Positions 1-9,635 of a DNA stretch of 35,484 nucleotides are shown piece by piece; within the stretch, counting starts at the first letter, position 1, and every line of letters begins with the position of its first letter. Source of the DNA: a virus. The position numbers and the translations under genes were made by a program. Where the stretch lies: the IMG/VR virus record IMGVR_UViG_3300044699_000121, positions 1-35,484 of that record; one strand, given 5' to 3'. Under the pieces are notes generated by a model. It ran no database searches, had not been told where the DNA came from, and worked only from the letters and a program-made list of their open reading frames with translations.

Positions 1-890
1 CGGCAACTCGATCGGTCGCATCAATGACCTCGACGAGGGCGGCGGCAACGGGGAAATCCAGCTGACCGTGCGCGGGGATGCGTTCAATTTCGCCCCGGCA
101 TGATCGTGCAGGCCGCGGACGGCACCGGCAACGGCGCCCCCACCAACATCCGATCGGGCCTCGGTACGTGTACTCGGTGACCCCCGACGCCGACGTCACG
201 GGCACGAGCGCGACCGGGGCTCACATGTGGGTGGCCACGAGCTCCGGCAGCACGACTTCGGGGGGGCCTACGGGCTGGGCCGATAACGACTACCTATTCG
301 CTCGACGGCGACGTGCTGGCCGCGACGGATCTCTCCGACAAGACCATTCGCTCGCTGCAGGGCTGGACTCACGCTCACCGCGTCCACCTCGACCTACCTC
401 GGGGTGAGCCGGCAATTGCACGCGGCGCCTCGGGCTTCCGCGTCGCAGCCGCCGACGTCGCGGGCTTGTCGGTGAAAGAGCGCTGCGAGCTGCTCGTGAA
501 CGTGGGCCGCGCCGAGTATGGCGCGAACGAAGTCGACACCCTGGTGATGGGTCCGCGCACGTGGATGCAGCTGTCGCAAGAGGTGCAGGATTTCGGTTGG
601 ACCACGTTCGGCAAGACGATGGAGATCGGTGCAGGCGAGATCGTGATCATCACGGCCAACGGCCTCGTCCGAGTCTTGAACGAGCCGCACTGCAAAGAGG
701 CCGACATCTGGGCTCTGACCATGCCGCTCTTGAAGATCTACAACTACAACGGGTTCCCCGGGCCGCGCGATGACGACGGTCTGAAGATGCTTCGTAACGG
801 CAAAACTACGAAGTGCAGTGGCAGGCGTTCAACAGCTTTACGGTGGGTGGACAGCCGCAGATGCACGGCCGCTGCAGCTCCGGAAACTGA
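1..890 (+). CDS. Major capsid protein, 3' part, frameshifted
   Basis: This is probably the HK97-fold-type major capsid protein, cut by the left edge. Reading the three plus frames in turn gives one protein. An early segment has INDLDEGGGNGEIQLTVRGD. Then come a Gly/Ser/Thr-rich part (about 110-290), a stretch reading SLDGDVLAATDLSDKTIRSL, a segment with TYLGVSRQLHA and VDTLVMGPRTWMQLSQ, and GEIVIITANGLV. The C-terminus is VQWQAFNSFTVGGQ and stops at 890. The pattern 'YLGV..., MGPRTW, core, aromatic tail' is typical of phage coat proteins. At least five indels are needed, for example near 100, 170, 300, 400 and 805. Position before the adaptor and tail genes agrees with a coat protein. The exact family is uncertain. 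Confidence 0.6.
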
Positions 891-897
891 TCTTTCT

Positions 898-946
898 GGG
901 GTCGGGGCGTGGAGGGTCGTTTCCCTTCCCCCCGTGCTCTGACCCC
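898..946 (+). terminator. Stem-loop just after the capsid gene
   Basis: GGGGTC at 898-903 pairs with GACCCC at 941-946, and inner G-rich and C-rich runs can extend the stem. It begins 8 bases after the capsid stop. There is no T tract, so it could equally be an mRNA-stabilising structure that separates abundant capsid message from downstream genes. Confidence 0.25.
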
Positions 947-1003
947 GCCAATTGCACCTGAACCGATCACGAGCCCCCACGAGGGCCCCAGGACAAGGCG
1001 ACG

Positions 1004-1395
1004 ATGCTACCGCACGTTTTCAATAGGCTGTTTGCGCAGTACCGCGATGTCGCATTCATCACGGGCCGCTTCCAATTCACTGCGAGCGGGACGACATGGG
1101 CGCAGGTCACGACCAACCGACAGACGACCTACAATTCCCTCATCGTCTCCCATCGAGGCACGGGCCTCGGCACGATGACGTTTCCCGCCTCGCGCAACGG
1201 CGCGATCTTGGGTGCGCACCTCGAACCGCTCGGCGACCTCATCGCCAACGTTTTTCAGGTGACGTTCAAGTTGCTCACGCCGAGCACGGGCACGGTCGAC
1301 TTTGTCATCAGTGACAACGCCGCGAACGCCCGCCGTCGCCCCTGCGCCAGGACGGGGCGATCCTCGTCGTCAACATGAATGCTCACGCGAGGTAA
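1004..1395 (+). CDS. Small putative virion protein
   Basis: This gene of about 130 residues starts at ATG 1004. It reads in one frame through FITGRFQFTASGTTWAQVTT and VFQVTFKLLTPSTGTVDFVI. One indel near 1330 then moves it to a frame ending DGAILVVNMNAHAR and stopping at 1395. The alternating hydrophobic and polar strands suggest an all-beta protein. Its place directly after the coat gene suggests a head decoration or capsid accessory protein. I do not recognise the family, so the structural role rests on position and composition only. Confidence 0.55.
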
Positions 1396-1426
1396 TTGAG
1401 AAGATGACTGCATTTTGTTGCAACCA

Positions 1427-1937
1427 TGACCCTACGCGTCGTTTAGCATCGGACCGCGGACATAGCGCGCTGACGTCAAGCGTCTGAACGATCCCCTGTA
1501 CGAGGCGCGCGACCGTGGGCTTTGCGGCCCTGAGTTCAGTATCTATAATTCACCCGATTTTGTCCATCGAGGGCACGACCGAACAGCAACAACCGCCGCC
1601 TGCGGCGAGTCCCGTGAATCAGTCTCCCGATGACGGGCGTCTCGTTTCCCGCCTCAACACCGTGCGCGGGACCATCGAGGTGGGAGGTGCTGGCGGCCAT
1701 CGGCTAGGCAACACCGCTATCGCTTGGCGCACGAGCAGCGAGCGGCTCGGCGGCTCAGACCCCGACGCTCAGGGTCCCGAGCTGTACCTCACCACACAAT
1801 AGGCGAATCTTTACGCGCGACCTCGCGAGCGAGCACGCCGGACGGCGGTTGCCGCCGAGTGCCTCGCGCCCGAGTGGTGCGGATGGAGCGCAGCCCTCGG
1901 GGGCGCATTCTCATCCGGAGCCGGGGTGATCACCTGA
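1427..1937 (+). CDS. Unrecognised structural-region gene, multiply frameshifted
   Basis: No single frame is open across this stretch, but pieces in successive frames look coding. They are MTLRVV at 1427, then DVKRLNDPLYEARDRGLCGP and EFSIYNSPDFVHRG, then DDGRLVSRLNTVRGTIEVGG. The end reads LAPEWCGWSAALGGAFSSGA and stops at 1937. Several indels are required and the start is a guess. A hairpin with a T tract follows the stop at once, which supports 1937 as a true gene end. Position puts it in the head/tail gene cluster. Function unknown. Confidence 0.35.
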
Positions 1938-1942
1938 GCTCG

Positions 1943-1967
1943 GCACCAATAGCCGGTGCGGTTTTTT
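1943..1967 (+). terminator. Candidate intrinsic terminator
   Basis: GCACC at 1943-1947 pairs with GGTGC at 1955-1959 across a 7-base loop. TTTTTT at 1962-1967 follows shortly after. It lies 5 bases after the inferred stop at 1937. The stem is short, so termination may be partial. Confidence 0.4.
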
Positions 1968-1989
1968 GACCCGCGCTCGAACCGCGAGC

Positions 1990-2652
1990 GTAGGAGCACG
2001 AGCGTATCGGTCGGCAACAGCCAGCCAGCATTCAGACCATTAAGGTCACCTCGATCACCAAAACGGCTCGAGCACCGCCTCACGGCCCCTTTACGAATCA
2101 ACGGCACGGAGGCCGGCGACCAACCCCCGCCGACGGACGCATTGTCGCTCGAGGCCCGGCTCCCCCACCGGTGCATGCGCCGGTGATTCATTCGACACGG
2201 CCTCGACACCCCCGATGAAGTCTGGATCGGCTGGCGCTACGGTATCCTCGAGCGATCTGGTCACCTGGATCGTGCGGGTCTTCGTGAGTGATCCGATGTC
2301 AGCTGCCGCTGCTAGTAAAGGCCGCCCTGCGAACAAGCCAGCCCTAGATTGCCGTTTTTCACATGGCGCCCGCCCGCAGGGTCCTCCTGCCGAGATGGGC
2401 GCCCCCGAGCGGCCCCCGATCCGAAGGGGCTCGACGATGAGAATTCCGAGGAGAGCGAGCAGTGGCGCTCGACGACTCCATCGAACGAGAGGTTTGCGAC
2501 CGACGAACTCCGCTGCACGCGCCGCGAGGCGTTTCAAAAAGCGGCGATGACGCTCTGCAACCGACAACTGTACATGGACGCCCGAGTGGGCCACCGTACT
2601 CCTCAATGCCTCGCCGGTTCGCGGATGGCCCGGCGGGGTCGTTGCTTTTTGA
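1990..2652 (+). CDS. Unrecognised structural-region gene, multiply frameshifted
   Basis: A second broken gene before the adaptor. Pieces that read as protein are VSVGNSQPAF, IKVTSITKTARA, PDEVWIGWRYGILERSGHLD near 2210-2260, and EQWRSTTPSNERFATDELR near 2455-2510. The last frame reads WTPEWATVLLNASPV and stops at 2652, 24 bases before the next ATG. An AGGAG at 1992 may be its ribosome site, but no clean start codon is visible. The long open frame on the other strand (2091-2807) is Arg/Ala-rich and looks like an antisense shadow. Function unknown. Confidence 0.35.
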
Positions 2653-2675
2653 GCGCTGCGCATAAACTGCTCGCT

Positions 2676-3411
2676 ATGAGCGACAACGACTATCCCCCTC
2701 GGCGATCTGACCCACCGACTCAGTCTACGAGGCCGAGCTCGACTGGCAAGACGGGCCGCGACGGCTCGGCCCACGTGACGGCGCGCCTCTCCTACGCGCT
2801 TCATCAATCGCAGTTACAAGCAACTGCGGAGCCGGGTCACCCACACGGCGACGACTTCTTTCGCTCCCCCGGCACGGCGACGGACGATCCCCGCCCGGCC
2901 CTCGGGCGAAGGACTGGATTCGAGCTGCCGTTCCCCGACCGGGGCGAGCGAGATCCTATCGGTCGACGTGCCGATCGGTGGCGCCCTGGTACGACCTGGC
3001 CAAAGGCACTGGGCGGACCCGGCGCGTGTACCCCGGCGCGCAACCGCCCCAGAGCCCGGGGGAATGGACGGTGCTCAGCATGCCCAGCCCGTCCACCACC
3101 ACGGTCACCCGCGGGAAAGCTCGTCCATTCTGGCCCGCGGATCTCACCGAGGCCGCTAACAAGATCGATGCGCTCCGCACTAGGGTGCCGCTCACGGATG
3201 CAACGCACGTCTTCGTGCTCTTCCCCGATTGGGAGGAGTGGATCCTCACCAAGTGCACCATGGTCATCTCGCAGCGCGACAACCAAAAGCGTGCGATGTT
3301 CCTCGACGCCAGGAGCGCAACCTGCGCGCCGAGGCGGCCATCTTGCAGCACGCCCGCCGGCACGCGCGCGGGGCGACGGTGCCTCGGCGACGGGATGGGT
3401 TGGAGCTCTGA
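2676..3411 (+). CDS. Head-tail adaptor protein (SU10-adaptor-like), frameshifted
   Basis: Reconstructed from several frames, the protein starts MSDNDYP at ATG 2676. It continues with LGDLTHR, VYEAELDWQDGPRRLG, FINRSYKQLRSRVTHTAT, EILSVDVPIGGAWYDLA and EWTVLSMPSPSTTTV. It then gives TDATHVFVLFPDWEEWILTK and QERNLRAEAAILQHARR, stopping at 3411. The order 'N-terminal LGDL, FINRSYxQL, DVPIGG-WYDL, DWEEW, QERNLRAEAAI' is that of phage adaptors that join the portal to the tail. At least five indels interrupt it. It ends three bases before the next start. Confidence 0.55.
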
Positions 3412-3414
3412 ACC

Positions 3415-6400
3415 GTGCCGAAGCGCGTGGTGTCGTTCAGCCTCGCCCAGGGGCGCCGTGACCGGGTCGATCCGAAGCTCGCCCCGTTCGGGGTGCTGGC
3501 CACGGCCAAGAATCTGCGCGTACGCAAGGACGGGCGCCTGGGCTGCCGCTACGGCTATCAGCCGCTCGACATGCGGACGAGCGGCGGCACCCTGGTCGCT
3601 TATGACCTGATCGAATATCAAGGTCGCCTCGTCGCTCTCGGCAGTCACAGCGGCTCGGGCTTCCCCGAGCGGCCCTACGAGTATACGGGCCTCGGCGCGG
3701 GCAATGTCTACTGGCGCTACGAGACCGACAAGCAAGAGCTGACGCCGTTTTGTCGATCTGAAGGATATCACGATCATGAGCCCGCCCTCGGGCGGCGCGG
3801 ATCTTGTGCGATTCGTCGGCGGGCGCGGGCTACGTGCTCACGGTGACCCGTGCGGTCTCGAACGTGGTGACGGCCGTGGTCGTGCGCGGAGAGCGACAAC
3901 CAGCCGATCGTGACCGAGGTCCTGTCGACCACGTTTTCGACGCGCGAATTTCGCTGCTCGTTCGCGGTCGATACGTTCTATGTTTTCAGTCAGAAGGCAG
4001 ACAACGCCCTCGACCTGCTCGCGTTCAAGCCGACCACCAACACGGGTTTCGTCTCGTTCAAGACCAACGTCTCGGCGGCCAACGCCACGACGGCGACCTT
4101 TGACATCGTGCCCGTGGACAATCCACGACGGCGCGAATCGCCGTCGCCCGCGACCGGGGCGCGGGCGTGACGCTTTCGTGCGCTTGTATGATTCGAGCGC
4201 CAACCAGATCGGCAGCGACATCACGATCTCGGGCACGGACACGACCAGTCTCTCGCTCGCGGTCGATTCAGACCGCCAACAAGATCCACGTCGCGATTCG
4301 CGCGGTCGGCGGCGGCGGGACGCTGCGCACGTACAAATTTCGCGGGCACGCTCTTGCTCGGCCCTACCACCTTGACGAGCTCCAACGGCGTCACTGCTGT
4401 CGCATCCCCGCAACGGCAGCCGCAGGCGCGGCGCGCAGGTCGCTACCGCAGCCGCCACCACGGCGGCGACACGGTCATCGAGTATTGGAGCGAGGCCGCG
4501 CACGCGGCGACACGCGAGCACGACGCTATTTGCGGCGCTCATTCGCTCGCGGCTCATCCCCTGGACATCGGCGACGAGCACCAACGCCAGCAACAAATAC
4601 GCCGTGTGTTTTGCCGGCTACGTCTCGCCCGACATCTCCTCGACGGAGCAAGCCTCGAACGCGATCTTTTTTACAGCGAGCGGCTCGGCCAATGCGGCGC
4701 ACATGGTGCTGCGCGATTTTACTCGCGCCGTCGTGCCCTCGACGGGCTCGCTCGGCATCGCCAAAAACTGCGGCCTGCACCTCGACTCGTCCACGGGCCG
4801 GGTCACGGCGTGCGCGATGCGGGACGCGGGCACGGGCTCGGCGATGCCGTCGATTACGACCTTTGCCAAGAACTCCTCGGAACGTCGGCAAACGGCCAAG
4901 TTTGGCGATCTGCTCTACATCGCGGGAGCCCCCATGCAAGTGTATGACGGGCGCTGCCTCACCGAGACCTTTCAAGAGGTGCCTGGATTCTGAGCGTCAC
5001 GCCGAGCACGGCGCGGGGGGCGCTCACGAACGCCGCGCAGTACGATTACGTGCTGCACTGGGAAATGGTGCTCGCCGATGGCTCGTTGTGGCAGAGCGCG
5101 CCGAGCGAGCCGTTCACAGTCACGCTCGGAGCCGCCGACGATACGTGACGCTAGTCACCTCCACGCCGCACCTCTTGACGTGTCTGCTCGCGCCGCAAGG
5201 CTATGGCCCCGATATCACCGAGGTCATCAGTCGCACCGTATGGGATGGCAGCAAGGGCACCGAGTTCCGGCGCACGGCGAGCGATAACGTTACCGGCGTC
5301 GGTAACGACTACGGCGCCGACAGCACGATCGAAGACGACACGAGCGACGCCTCGCTCGCCGACGAGGAGGTTGTCTACACGCAAGCCGACCGCGGGGCAT
5401 TCTCGGGCCCGCTCGAGCACGACGCGCCGCAGCCGGGCAAGTTCATTGCTGCCACCGAGAGCCGCCTGCTGAACGCGGGCAGCCTGCGCCGCAGCGTCTT
5501 TCAGATGAGCAAGGAAGCGTTTCTAGGCGAGCCGTTCACGTTCAGCGAGTTTTCGCCATTCTTCTCGCAGGTCTCGGGGGCCATCCGCGGGGTGGCGTCG
5601 CTCGACGGCGCGCGGCTCATCTTCACGGCCGATGATATCTTCGCGTTCAGCGGCGACGGGCCCGACGATCTCGGCGGCGGCGCCATCGGTCGGGCGCAGG
5701 ACATCCCAACCCCGAGCGGGCTCGAGGACTGGCGCAGCCTGCTCAAGGCGCACGACGGTCTGTATTTCCAGCTCGACGACGAGAAGATCTATCGGTTGCC
5801 GCGCGGAGGCGGCGCGCCCGAGTGGATCGGTATCGACGTGATGGATACGCTCACGAGCTACCCCGTCATCACCGGCGCGGCCAAGTGCCGGCGCGACGAT
5901 TACGATCGTGTTTGCGTGCGAAAATCTCGGCTCATCCGATGGGCGGCTGCTCGTGCGCAGCATGCGCACGGGCATCTGGACTGAGGACACACCGCCGCTC
6001 ACGACCAGCCAGGGCGTCGAGGCGGTGGTCGCCTATGGAGACTCTCTCGCCTACGTCTCGGGGGGAGCGGTGTTTTTGCAGAGCACCGCGAGCTTTGCTG
6101 ACAACACGAGCACCGTCATCCCCACGCAGCTCAAGACACAGCCGATCTATCCCTTCGACCTCGGGGGCTACGGAACGGTGTGGGCCGTGCTGCTCACGGG
6201 CGAGTACCGCAGCGCCGGAACGCTCGCCTTGCGCGTGAGCTATGACGACGGCGCCAACTTCACGACCTACGACAGTTACACGCTTTCGGGGCTCACGGTC
6301 GGGCAGACCATCCAACGCAAATGGGATCTGCAGCAGAGCGACACGACATCGCTCGTCTTCGAGTGGACCTACACCCCGAGCGCCGCGGGGGAGGGCTTCA

Positions 6401-6474
6401 TCGCGCACAATGCGGCGGTGCTCGTCGAGTCGGAAGAGGGCCTGCGTCAGCTGCTCGCGGCGGAGATGGCCTGA
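3415..6474 (+). CDS. Very large tail/nozzle-type structural protein, frameshifted
   Basis: A protein of about 1,019 codons read across several frames. GTG 3415 opens with VVSFSLAQGRRDRVDPK and NLRVRKDGRLGCRYGYQPL. This resembles the start of phage tail proteins with 'SLAQGxDxKxDPK...RKRNGY'. Repeated beta-rich segments follow: STREFRCSFAVDTFYVFSQK, ADNALDLLAFKPTTNTGF, IGSDITISGTDTTSLSLAV and SLLKAHDGLYFQLDDEKIYR. These suggest a propeller-like body. The C-terminal part, 5908-6474, is intact and ends EGLRQLLAAEMA. It directly follows the adaptor, so a tail tube, nozzle or stabilisation role is likely. At least eight indels are present. The 605-codon open frame at 4167-5984 is only partly genuine (its second half, from about 5150). 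Confidence 0.55.
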
Positions 6475-6477
6475 TCC

Positions 6478-7541
6478 ATGCCTTGGCCCATCGCGCAGAC
6501 CGGCGGCGACTCGCACGCGCTCGCAAAGCGGTTCGAGCTGCTCGAGCGGCGCCTGCGGTTGGTCGAGCAACAGGCAGTGCAGCCGGCGACTGTGTCCGGC
6601 GATTTCATCGCGCACGAGGGCGAGACGATCTTTGTCTCCGCGCCCACGGCCGGAGCGGTGGGCCTCTTGCCGACAGCGAAGTCCGCCAACCGGGGAGCCA
6701 CGATCACGCTCGTCTGTCAGACGACCAACCCCGTGACCCTGCGCACGGTGAGCGGCAACATCAACGGCCAGCTCTCGATCACCCGGCAGCGGGTCGGCAC
6801 CTATCAGCTCGTGAGCGATGGCGCCTCGGGGTGGTGGGCCCCCTCGCTCGGCTTGCCCCGCCCGCGCGACGCGGCGATCCAGGACTGGTTTTGCTCGGGC
6901 AACGTCACGAGCGGGCAAATCGGCTCGCTCGGTTGGAACCTGACCGGGGTCGGCACCCCTGCCTGCACGCGCAACGCGACCGGCATGGCCGCGTCCACCA
7001 AGCTCACGCTGACCACCACGGCAGCGGCCAACGATCGCACCACGCTCTGTCTCGCGCAGAACCGAGGCGGGCAACGTGGTCAAGCCGTCGGAGTGCGCCG
7101 TCATCCAGACCGCGCAGAGCTTCAACGCAGTTACGGCGACCAAGCGCCTGTTTTTTGGCCTAGCGACGACCCTGGCCACGGCGCCCGCCTCCGCTGCCAA
7201 TTCGCTCGGGTTCCTCTACGATTCGTCGGTCGGGCCAACTGGCTCACGATCGCGCGCTTCGGCACCACGGGCACGGCAACGGATACGGGGGTTGCAGCGT
7301 CCTCGGCAGACGCGCTCTTGACCATCTGGCAACAGTCGCCGATGACGTTTCGATTTTACATCGGGCAGGTGCTCGTCGGCACGATCGCGGGTACCCTGGC
7401 CGTGTCGGCCTGCCATGAACGCCGGGTTTCGCCTCGAGACCCTGACGACGTCGGCCACGACGCACCGTGTCGGATACTTCGGCATGACGTGCCTCGGCCT
7501 CGGTAGCCCGTACTACGGCGACGAGTTTTTTGAAGGCCTGA
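6478..7541 (+). CDS. Tail fibre-like protein, frameshifted
   Basis: The gene starts at ATG 6478, four bases after the previous stop. Residues 1-40 form a coiled-coil stretch (LAKRFELLERRLRLVEQQ), as in the stalk of a trimeric fibre. Gly/Ser/Thr-rich beta segments follow, such as ANRGATITLVCQTTNPVTLR and GTYQLVSDGASGWWAPSLG. Indels near 7070, 7235 and 7410 move the reading to VIQTAQSFNAVTATKRLFF, then WLTIARFGTTGTATDTGV, then AGFRLETLTTSATTHRVGY. Removing one T from the T6 run at 7526-7531 would end it at 7541 as GDEFLKA. Without that correction it fuses in frame to the amidase. Confidence 0.5.
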
Positions 7542-7576
7542 GCGGGCCCTGCACGCCGGCTTCGCATAAAGAAGCC

Positions 7577-8095
7577 ATGATCCACCCGCCGCGAGCGATT
7601 GCCTACGTGGTCGTGCACACGTGCGGCGCGTACGATTTCAAGAAAAAGCGCGTGGTTCACCAGACGCTCGAACAGGTCCGCACGTATCACATGACGCCCG
7701 AGAGCCAGGGCGGCAAGGGCTGGAATGACATCGGCTATCACCGCTACATCGAGGTCGATGGCCGAAACCGCGCCGGGCGGCACGAGACAGTGCCGGGCGC
7801 GCACGTCCAGCACTTCAACGCGCATACGCTTGGCATCTGCGTCTCGGGCCATGGCAGCTATGAGACCTTCAACGCTGCGCAGATGGGCGCGCTCATCGAG
7901 CAGTGCGTCACGTGGTGCAAGCACCATGACCTCGGTGCCGATCGGGTGATCGGGCACAACGAAACCGACGATTTCGGAGGGCCGCCGGTCTGGAAGGACT
8001 GCCCGGGGAAACTGGTCGATATGGCGCTGATCCGCAGCCTGGTCGGGCGCGAGCTCGGCGCCGGCAAGGTGGGCGAGGGGATGCCGGCCGTCTGA
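7577..8095 (+). CDS. Endolysin: N-acetylmuramoyl-L-alanine amidase
   Basis: A 172-residue amidase of the T7-lysozyme/PGRP (Amidase_2) type. It cuts the bond between MurNAc and L-alanine in peptidoglycan. Expected zinc ligands are present: H14 (VVVHTC), H127 (VIGHNE) and C142 (KDCPG). Y54 (DIGYHRYI) and K140 match the catalytic Tyr and Lys of T7 lysozyme, and HTLGICVSG is the usual core strand. There is no signal peptide or binding domain, so export would need a holin. I chose ATG 7577 because AAAGAAG lies five bases before it. The frame is open upstream to 7415, but that part belongs to the fibre. Confidence 0.85.
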   Translation: MIHPPRAIAYVVVHTCGAYDFKKKRVVHQTLEQVRTYHMTPESQGGKGWNDIGYHRYIEVDGRNRAGRHETVPGAHVQHFNAHTLGICVSGHGSYETFNAAQMGALIEQCVTWCKHHDLGADRVIGHNETDDFGGPPVWKDCPGKLVDMALIRSLVGRELGAGKVGEGMPAV

Positions 8096-8558
8096 TGGCT
8101 TTCGAGCCGCCAGACACGACGCCCTCGCCGCGCCCCTCGGTCAGTGCGCAGATCAAGACCGCGGCGGCCAGCCCGCTCACGCCGATCGTTGCTCTCATCA
8201 CGGCTCTGACCGGCGCGATCGGCGCTTGGCAGGCCTACCAGGAGAGTCAAACACGGCCCGCGCGAGCTACGACGCATTGAAGGCCGCGAGCGAGGCGCAC
8301 ACCGCCGCGATCGAGTCCATCCGCCAGGGCCAGCTCGCCCTGCGCACGTGGGTCGAGGAACTGGCGGCCGCGGCCGCCCGTCGGCAGGCGACGACCGAGA
8401 AAGCCATCACCCGCAAAGTCACCAAGGCGACCGCAGCGCCCATCGCGCCCGCTCCCCCCGAGCCCGCGCCCCAGGCGCCCCCCGCACCCATCGCGCCCGC
8501 CCCGGCGAGCCTGCCGCCGTTCGAGCAGCTCGCCCACCGTAGGAAGTGCCACCCATGA
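8095..8558 (+). CDS. Small one-span membrane protein with coiled coil and Pro-rich tail (lysis candidate)
   Basis: ATG 8095 overlaps the amidase stop (TGATG). About 25 Pro/Ser-rich residues are followed by one hydrophobic segment, PLTPIVALITALTGAIGAW. After an indel near 8255 comes a helical charged region (DALKAASEAHTAAIESIRQG to RKVTKAT) and then repeated Pro/Ala motifs. An N-terminal anchor with an outside helical domain right after an endolysin resembles an inner-membrane spanin, or a holin-like accessory. No known family is recognised. It ends in an ATGA overlap with the next gene, so the three genes are likely translationally coupled. Confidence 0.5.
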
Positions 8559-9022
8559 ATCCCATCTCTTGGATTGTGCGGCTGCTCGGGCGCGTCGTGC
8601 ACTCCGCGACGCGCTCGCCCGAGGTGCTCGACGAGGTCACGCGCCAGGCGCGAGATTTCATGGTCACGCTGCAGGACGAGGCTCCCCCGAGCCCTGCCGA
8701 GCTCGGCGGTCCGGCGACAACAGGAACAGATCGCGCGCGGCGCGCGCCCCTTCCCCCCGTCCTGCCCGCCCTCGCTGCCCCCCTCATCGCCGCCGCCCCC
8801 CGTGACCTACGATGCTCCGCCGCCCACCCCCGGCCGTTGCCGCTCGGCCATCAGGGCTCGGGCCCGCCGCCGCCCTTGAGCCGCCCGCCGCCGCTGCCTG
8901 CCCCCCCGCCGCTGCCTGCCCCAACGTCGCGCCAGCTCACCCCCGCCGAGGTGCGCCGGCAGCAGGTGCGCTCCCCTGCGCGCCCCCCATCGCCGTTCCG
9001 GGTGCCGCCCCGGCGGCGCTAG
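8555..9022 (+). CDS. Pro-rich small protein downstream of the lysis genes
   Basis: ATG 8555 overlaps the previous stop as ATGA. Residues 1-45 (SWIVRLLGRVVHSATRSPEV, then DEVTRQARDFMV) can form an amphipathic helix. The rest is dominated by Pro and Ala and ends at TAG 9022. Another frame gives RRQQEQIARGARPF and VTYDAPPPTP, so one or two indels may lie near 8710-8900. I see no lipobox and so no direct sign of an outer-membrane spanin. The last plus-strand gene of the structural block, it converges on the minus operon and shares CTAG with the stop of the gene opposite. Confidence 0.45.
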   Translation: MNPISWIVRLLGRVVHSATRSPEVLDEVTRQARDFMVTLQDEAPPSPAELGGPATTGTDRARRAPLPPVLPALAAPLIAAAPRDLRCSAAHPRPLPLGHQGSGPPPPLSRPPPLPAPPPLPAPTSRQLTPAEVRRQQVRSPARPPSPFRVPPRRR

Positions 9023-9087
9023 TGCTTGACCCCGAGCCGGGTCTCGAGCTCGGCCACGCGGGCCTCGAGAGCGGCGATGCGCTCCAT
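9019..9087 (-). CDS. Possible 22-residue coiled-coil peptide
   Basis: ATG at 9087 opens a very short frame, MERIAALEARVAELETRLGV plus KH, stopping with TAG in the CTAG shared with the convergent gene. The heptad pattern of Leu/Ala/Val is clear. It could be a separate tiny gene. It could also be the true C-terminus of the coiled-coil protein just upstream, joined by an uncorrected indel. The two cannot be separated from the sequence. Confidence 0.3.
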   Translation of the reverse strand: MERIAALEARVAELETRLGVKH

Positions 9088-9107
9088 ATCCGTGGTGCGC
9101 CCCCGCG

Positions 9108-9405
9108 CTAGTCCATCGGAGATCCGACCGAGCCGGAGTCCATTTGCTCGACCCGCTCCTCGATCCGGGCCACCCGCTCCTCGAGCCCCACGAGGCGCGC
9201 ATCGATGCTCTCGACTCGTGCCGTGAGTTTGACGACGCTCTGCGCGATGACGGACGACGCTTTTTCGACCGCGCCCATGCGTTGGGAGAGATTCGCGAAA
9301 CCCCGCGTCCATGTCCGCCGCGAGGGGAGCCAGCTTGCGGTCAAAGAGGGCATCTAGCTTTTGGTCGAGCAGGGCCGCGAGGGCGGCCATTTCGTCAGCG
9401 GTCAT
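9108..9405 (-). CDS. Small coiled-coil protein, one frameshift
   Basis: ATG at 9405 opens MTADEMAALAALLDQKLDAL. An indel near 9300-9350 shifts the reading to GFANLSQRMGAVEKASSVIA, then LVGLEERVARIEERVEQM, ending at 9108. Nearly the whole protein of about 98 residues is predicted helix with heptad repeats. No membrane segment or catalytic motif is visible. It is the penultimate gene of the long minus operon. A palindrome sits directly against its start codon. Function unknown. Confidence 0.5.
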
Positions 9406-9421
9406 GGGGTATTTGTACCCC
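9406..9421 (-). promoter_or_regulatory. Palindrome abutting a start codon
   Basis: GGGGTA-N4-TACCCC is a perfect six-base inverted repeat whose last base touches the ATG at 9405. No Shine-Dalgarno sequence precedes that ATG, so the hairpin occupies the place a ribosome site would have. It may control initiation or be a small operator. Confidence 0.35.
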
Positions 9422-9512
9422 GTCGGGGCCGGGGTAGGCACGCCGATTCGCGCCCGGTCAGGGCCGTTTTCTGCCCCGATCCGACCGCTCTCGGCCCTCG
9501 CCGGCAGGGGTG

Positions 9513-9635
9513 TCAGTCGCCGTTTTCGCGGATCCGCAGGGCCAGGGCGGCGCATTCGATGCAGAGCCGCTCGATCTCGAGTGGCGGGGCCCGCAGAATG
9601 ATCGCTTGCTCGAGGTCGGAGGCCGTTCGGCTCAA
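9513..9635 (-). CDS. 40-residue protein coupled to the primase-polymerase
   Basis: TTG at 9635 overlaps the stop of the upstream primase-polymerase (TTGA). It encodes SRTASDLEQAIILRAP, then LEIERLCIECAALALRI, ending at TGA 9513. The peptide is helical with two Cys in LCIECA. The overlap and clean reading to a stop support a real small gene, although TTG is an uncommon start. The product is not recognised. Confidence 0.45.
   Translation of the reverse strand: MSRTASDLEQAIILRAPPLEIERLCIECAALALRIRENGD

Noticed and set aside
2091-2807. A 238-codon minus-strand frame
   Set aside because: Arg/Ala/Gly-rich with no recognisable segment, while the plus strand shows a convincing C-terminus ending at 2652.
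4167-5984. A 605-codon open frame in the tail region
   Set aside because: The first half is Arg/Pro-rich and out of frame with the neighbouring beta-rich segments. Only the part after about 5150 belongs to the tail protein, reached by frameshift.
5932-7200. A 422-codon open frame on the minus strand
   Set aside because: It is antisense to the tail and fibre genes, with composition typical of high-GC shadow frames and no motifs.
7415-8095. A true fibre-amidase fusion protein
   Set aside because: The join is in frame only through a T6 run. Removing one T gives a natural fibre stop at 7541, and the amidase has its own ATG with a ribosome-site-like sequence.
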